In this document: positions 61,901 through 64,000 of the stretch, piece after piece
Numbering within the stretch: position 1 is the first letter of the stretch
Layout of the letters: each line of letters opens with the position of its first letter
Origin: JAJYKC01 sp035545735
GTDB lineage: Bacteria; Acidobacteriota; Terriglobia; Bryobacterales; Bryobacteraceae
Length of the DNA: 64,000 nucleotides
Direction of reading: 5' to 3'
Assembly (NCBI GenBank): GCA_035545735.1
Contig: DASZXS010000016.1
Location: 1-64,000 of the forward strand
Translations under genes and position numbers: made by a program
The notes under the pieces: generated by a model
Seen by the model: only the letters and a program-made list of their open reading frames with translations
Told to the model about the DNA's origin: nothing
The model's database searches: none

Positions 61901-62071
61901 CTCGGGACTGGCGCCGGGAAGCCCCGCGTTGACCGAGATGGTCGGGAAATCCACCTGCGGAAGGGGCGCAACGGGAAGCACGCGGAAGGCGACCACGCCG
62001 GACAGCGTGATCGCAATGGTCAGCAGCGCGGTGCCAACGGGTCTGCGAATGAATGGGCCGGAGACGTTCAT
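58976..62071 (-). CDS. RND multidrug efflux pump, MdtC-like
   Basis: A 1031-aa HAE1-type inner-membrane pump with twelve helices. TM1 region FIRRPVGTALLTIAITLSG, TM4 with GFVVDDAIVVIENI (the proton-relay Asp pair), and TM10-12 (VKKNAILMIDFAI, PILMTTMAAILGALPLALGTG) are typical. It exports drugs or bile-salt-like compounds as a hetero-trimer with the pump encoded just upstream. The gap between them is 3 bp. Motif order and full length argue that it is intact. Confidence 0.95.
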   Translation of the reverse strand: MNVSGPFIRRPVGTALLTIAITLSGVVAFRVLPVAPLPQVDFPTISVNAGLPGASPETMASAVATPLERQFGRIANITEMTSSSNLGSTSITLQFDLNRNIDAAARDVQAAINAARGYLPPNLPNNPRYRKYNPADSPIFMVSLTSDIMDKGQMFDAASTIMAQKLSQVPGVGQVVVGGSTLPAVRVELNPATMNKYGIGLEDVRGVLSTANANVPKGHFSNATHSWEVGATDQIFKAAQYNPLIVAYRNGAPVRISDIGEAVDSVENLLNAGYANGKPSVLVIMFRQPGANIIDAVDGIRAALPQIRASIPQAIDLHISMDQTITIRASVHDTELTLLASVLLVILVVFVFLKSPRITLIPSMAVPVSLIGTFGVMYLCDFTLDNLSLMALTISTGFVVDDAIVVIENITRYLEKGMEPFKAAVKGASEIGFTVLTMTLSLIAVFIPILMMGGIVGRLFREFAITLSVAIAVSMVVSLTATPTMCAYLLRHQTKHGKVYYWSERSFDRLVSLYGKTLTRVLRHPAITLAVLIATIALNVYLFVRVPKGFFPLQDNGRMMGAILADQDSSFQSMQRTLMRMVEIVSKDPAIDTVNGYTGGGTANTARMFISLKPLAERKIHVEQVIARLRPKLARVPGATLYMQASQDLRVGGRGSNAMYQYTMRGDNIQDLVDYAPRMLQALEKIHIISDVSSDQQNSGLQSMIVIDRPTAARFGISPQLIDNTLYDAFGQRQVSTMYTTLNQYHVIMEAAPKYWTDPQILDQFYLRAPNRSLVPLSAVAHFEQQVAPLAVNHQGLAPAATISFNLMPGVALSDAVEQIEDAAITVGLPKTIHTGFAGTARAYQDSLGSEPLLIAAALATVYIVLGILYESYIHPLTILSTLPSAGVGALLALMFFKIDLSIIAIIGMILLIGIVKKNAILMIDFAIQVERTEGRSSRDAIYEACLLRFRPILMTTMAAILGALPLALGTGVGSELRRPLGITIIGGLVVSQLLTLYTTPVVYLYLDRIQLWWDRSRKHQRAEELAGAGV

Positions 62072-62074
62072 CGT

Positions 62075-64000
62075 TTAATCCGCCATGGCCGGTTCCGCGC
62101 CGGGACGCAATGACCGCGAGCGAGAGAAGCGAACGGCGAGCCGGTCGAAAAAGAGGTAAATAACCGGCGTCGTATATAGCGTCAGGAGCTGGCTGAAAAT
62201 CAACCCTCCAACAATGGTGATTCCCAGCGGTTTCCGCAGCTCCGACCCGGTTCCGGAGCCAAGAGCGAGCGGCAGCCCGCCGAGCAGCGCGGCCATCGTG
62301 GTCATCATGATCGGCCGGAAGCGCAGCAGGCAGGCCTGATAGATGGCATCCACGGGAGACATGCCCTGTTCCCGCTCGGCTTCTAAAGCGAAGTCGATCA
62401 TCATGATCGCGTTCTTCTTCACGATGCCGATTAGCAAAACGATGCCGATGAGAGCGATGATGCTGAAATCGCTCCGGCAGAGGTCGAGAGCCAGCAAAGC
62501 GCCCACTCCGGCCGACGGCAGCGTGGAGAGGATGGTGATGGGATGTATGTAGCTTTCGTACAGGATGCCGAGGACAATGTAGACCGTGATGAGCGCGGCA
62601 AGAATCAGGATGGGTTCGTTCGCGAGGGCGGCCTGGAATGCCTCGGCTGTGCCCTGAAACTGCCCCTGAATACTTGCGGGCATGTTTAGCTCGTCTTTTG
62701 CCTTGTTAACCGCTTCGACGGCGTCTCCCAAGGAGACATCCGGCGCGAGGTTAAAAGAAAGCGTCACCACCGGAAACTGTCCCTGGTGATTTACCGTGAT
62801 CGGAACCGTGGTTTCTTCAATGTGCGTGAAAGCGCTGAGCGGGACCTGGCCGTTACTGGAGGAAACCGAGAGCGACGCCGTCGCCGTGGAGACCGATGTC
62901 CCGCCGGACGCGCCGCCGGTGGAATTCGCCAGGGATGCGCTATTGAGCGCACTGGCGGATGCGCTGGATGCCCCGAAGGATTGTGTTGCCGCGGAACCGC
63001 CGGACACCAGCCCCGTCGAGCCGGAGTTGCCGGTCCGGATATAAAGATGCCGTAGATCGCGTGGGTCCTGCTGGAATTCCGGCTTCACTTCCAGTACCAC
63101 GTGATACTGGTTCAACTGCGTGAACATCGTGGATACCAGGCGCTGTCCGTAGGCGTCGTACAGAGTGTTATCGATCTGTTGCGGTGTGATTCCCAGCCGC
63201 GCGGCCGTGTCGCGATCGATCACGATGGTGGTGCGAAGTCCGAGCGTTTGAAGGTCGCTGGCGACGTCCCGCAGTTCCGGCATCTCTCTCAATTTCTCCA
63301 CCATACGAGGGGCAAACGCGTTCAATTCTTCCTGATTGGCGTCTTCCAGCGTGTATTGAAACTGTGTCCGGCTGACGCGATCCTCCACGGTAAGATCCTG
63401 CACCGGCTGCATAAACAGCGTGATTCCGGTTACTTTGTCCAGTTCCGGCTGAAGCCGGCGGATCACATCCGTGCTGGCGATGCGACGCTCTTCGAGCGGC
63501 TTGAGATTGATTTGTATGCGGCCGCTATTCAGGGTTGTGTTCGTCCCGTCGATGCCGATGAAAGACGAGAGGCTTTCGACCGCCGGGTCCTTCAAAATAA
63601 TGCGGGAGAGCTCCCGCTGGCGCTCCGCCATGGCGCGAAAGGAGATGGTCTGGCCGGCTTCCGATATGCCCTGAATGACGCCGGTATCCTGAATTGGGAA
63701 GAAGCCCTTGGGAATCCAAATGAACATCAGGATCGTTGCGGCCAGCGTTGCCACCGCCACCAGCAAAGTCAGAGTTTGAGCTCGCAGAATAACCTGTAGC
63801 GTCCTTCCGTAAAACGCGATCACGGCGTCGAAAGCCTTCTCGGAAGCGCGGTAAAAGCGGCCCTGCTGTTCGGGGGGCGTATACTTCAGCAGACGGGCGC
63901 ACATCATTGGAGTCAGCGTCAGGGAAACGATCGCCGAGACAAGAATCGTGACGCTTAGCGTGACCGCAAATTCGCGGAAGAGCCTGCCGACGATGTCGCC
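62075..64000 (-). CDS. RND multidrug efflux pump, MdtB-like (5' end beyond window)
   Basis: The open frame continues past the right edge, so only about 641 C-terminal residues are seen, starting within GDIVGRLFREFAVTLS. The visible part has TM7-12 and the second porter domain, including VKKNAIMMIDFALEAER and PIMMTTMAALLGGLPLALGSG. Between RTGNSGSTG and NGQVPLSAF is an approximately 60-residue Ser/Gly/Ala-rich insert (about 62849-63035). It pairs with the downstream pump as MdtB/MdtC do. The adaptor gene is expected upstream, outside this window. Confidence 0.93.
   Translation of the reverse strand, partial: GDIVGRLFREFAVTLSVTILVSAIVSLTLTPMMCARLLKYTPPEQQGRFYRASEKAFDAVIAFYGRTLQVILRAQTLTLLVAVATLAATILMFIWIPKGFFPIQDTGVIQGISEAGQTISFRAMAERQRELSRIILKDPAVESLSSFIGIDGTNTTLNSGRIQINLKPLEERRIASTDVIRRLQPELDKVTGITLFMQPVQDLTVEDRVSRTQFQYTLEDANQEELNAFAPRMVEKLREMPELRDVASDLQTLGLRTTIVIDRDTAARLGITPQQIDNTLYDAYGQRLVSTMFTQLNQYHVVLEVKPEFQQDPRDLRHLYIRTGNSGSTGLVSGGSAATQSFGASSASASALNSASLANSTGGASGGTSVSTATASLSVSSSNGQVPLSAFTHIEETTVPITVNHQGQFPVVTLSFNLAPDVSLGDAVEAVNKAKDELNMPASIQGQFQGTAEAFQAALANEPILILAALITVYIVLGILYESYIHPITILSTLPSAGVGALLALDLCRSDFSIIALIGIVLLIGIVKKNAIMMIDFALEAEREQGMSPVDAIYQACLLRFRPIMMTTMAALLGGLPLALGSGTGSELRKPLGITIVGGLIFSQLLTLYTTPVIYLFFDRLAVRFSRSRSLRPGAEPAMAD

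Overview
The window is 64 kb of high-GC bacterial chromosome from a Gram-negative with an LPS-type outer membrane. Several features point to an Acidobacteriota of the Solibacter/Bryobacterales type: an Oar-like TonB-dependent receptor with an N-terminal carboxypeptidase-regulatory domain, a Tricorn-like peptidase, an S9 peptidase, a cytochrome b fused to c-type haem domains, and many secreted proteins of unknown function. This placement is inferred from family content only; there is no rRNA in the window. Genes are packed on both strands, many pairs overlap by 4 bp, and GTG/TTG starts are common. I found no CRISPR array, phage, integrase or intact insertion sequence.

Layout. 0-7 kb: a lysozyme-fold peptidoglycan hydrolase, rpsU with a clear terminator, a secreted DUF4412-like protein divergent from a sugar-binding lipoprotein, an alpha/beta hydrolase, rph-rdgB behind a small membrane protein, and an acyltransferase-3. 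7-14 kb: an unrecognised 205-aa protein, a Gfo/Idh/MocA dehydrogenase with a xylose-isomerase-like partner, a Rieske protein plus cytochrome b/dihaem c fusion (a quinol:cytochrome c oxidoreductase), a second TIM-barrel isomerase, DinB and YceI proteins. 14-19 kb (minus strand): a four-gene overlapping operon of single-POTRA Omp85 barrel, DUF4390 protein, NtrY-like kinase and NtrX-like sigma-54 activator. 19-24 kb (minus): a Crp/Fnr regulator, tyrA, a DAHP synthase, and an outer-membrane factor/adaptor pair of CzcCB type with no pump beside it.

24-36 kb: an FG-GAP protein divergent from a 1071-aa TonB-dependent receptor, then TMEM175-like, HAD and SDR genes. Between about 30.7 and 33.6 kb lies a stretch of decayed genes: one gene needing a frame change or carrying an internal deletion, one frameshifted near a C5 tract, and a C-terminal scrap of a UbiA-type prenyltransferase. 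An M23 peptidase, DedA, and MscL with a zinc-ribbon tail follow. 36-44 kb: an S9 peptidase, gamma-carbonic anhydrase, hisS, aspS, a MauE-thioredoxin fusion, a cold-shock protein and an alpha/beta hydrolase.

44-64 kb: tRNA-Leu(CAG) with a good promoter; an inner-core heptose locus (waaF, a degenerate nucleotidyltransferase, waaC, a methyltransferase on the minus strand; an orphan Imm53 immunity protein, rfaE2, mfd and an MFS transporter on the plus strand); two small secreted proteins; a Tricorn-like protease; and an MdtBC-like efflux operon (two RND pumps, a STAS-like protein and an outer-membrane factor) running off the right edge, with its adaptor presumably outside.

I did not find a clear-cut novel defence or biosynthetic system. 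The most unusual arrangements are the Omp85-DUF4390-NtrYX operon, the STAS-like gene inside the RND operon, the catalytically degenerate nucleotidyltransferase between waaF and waaC, the orphan Imm53 gene, and the decayed 30.7-33.6 kb stretch.
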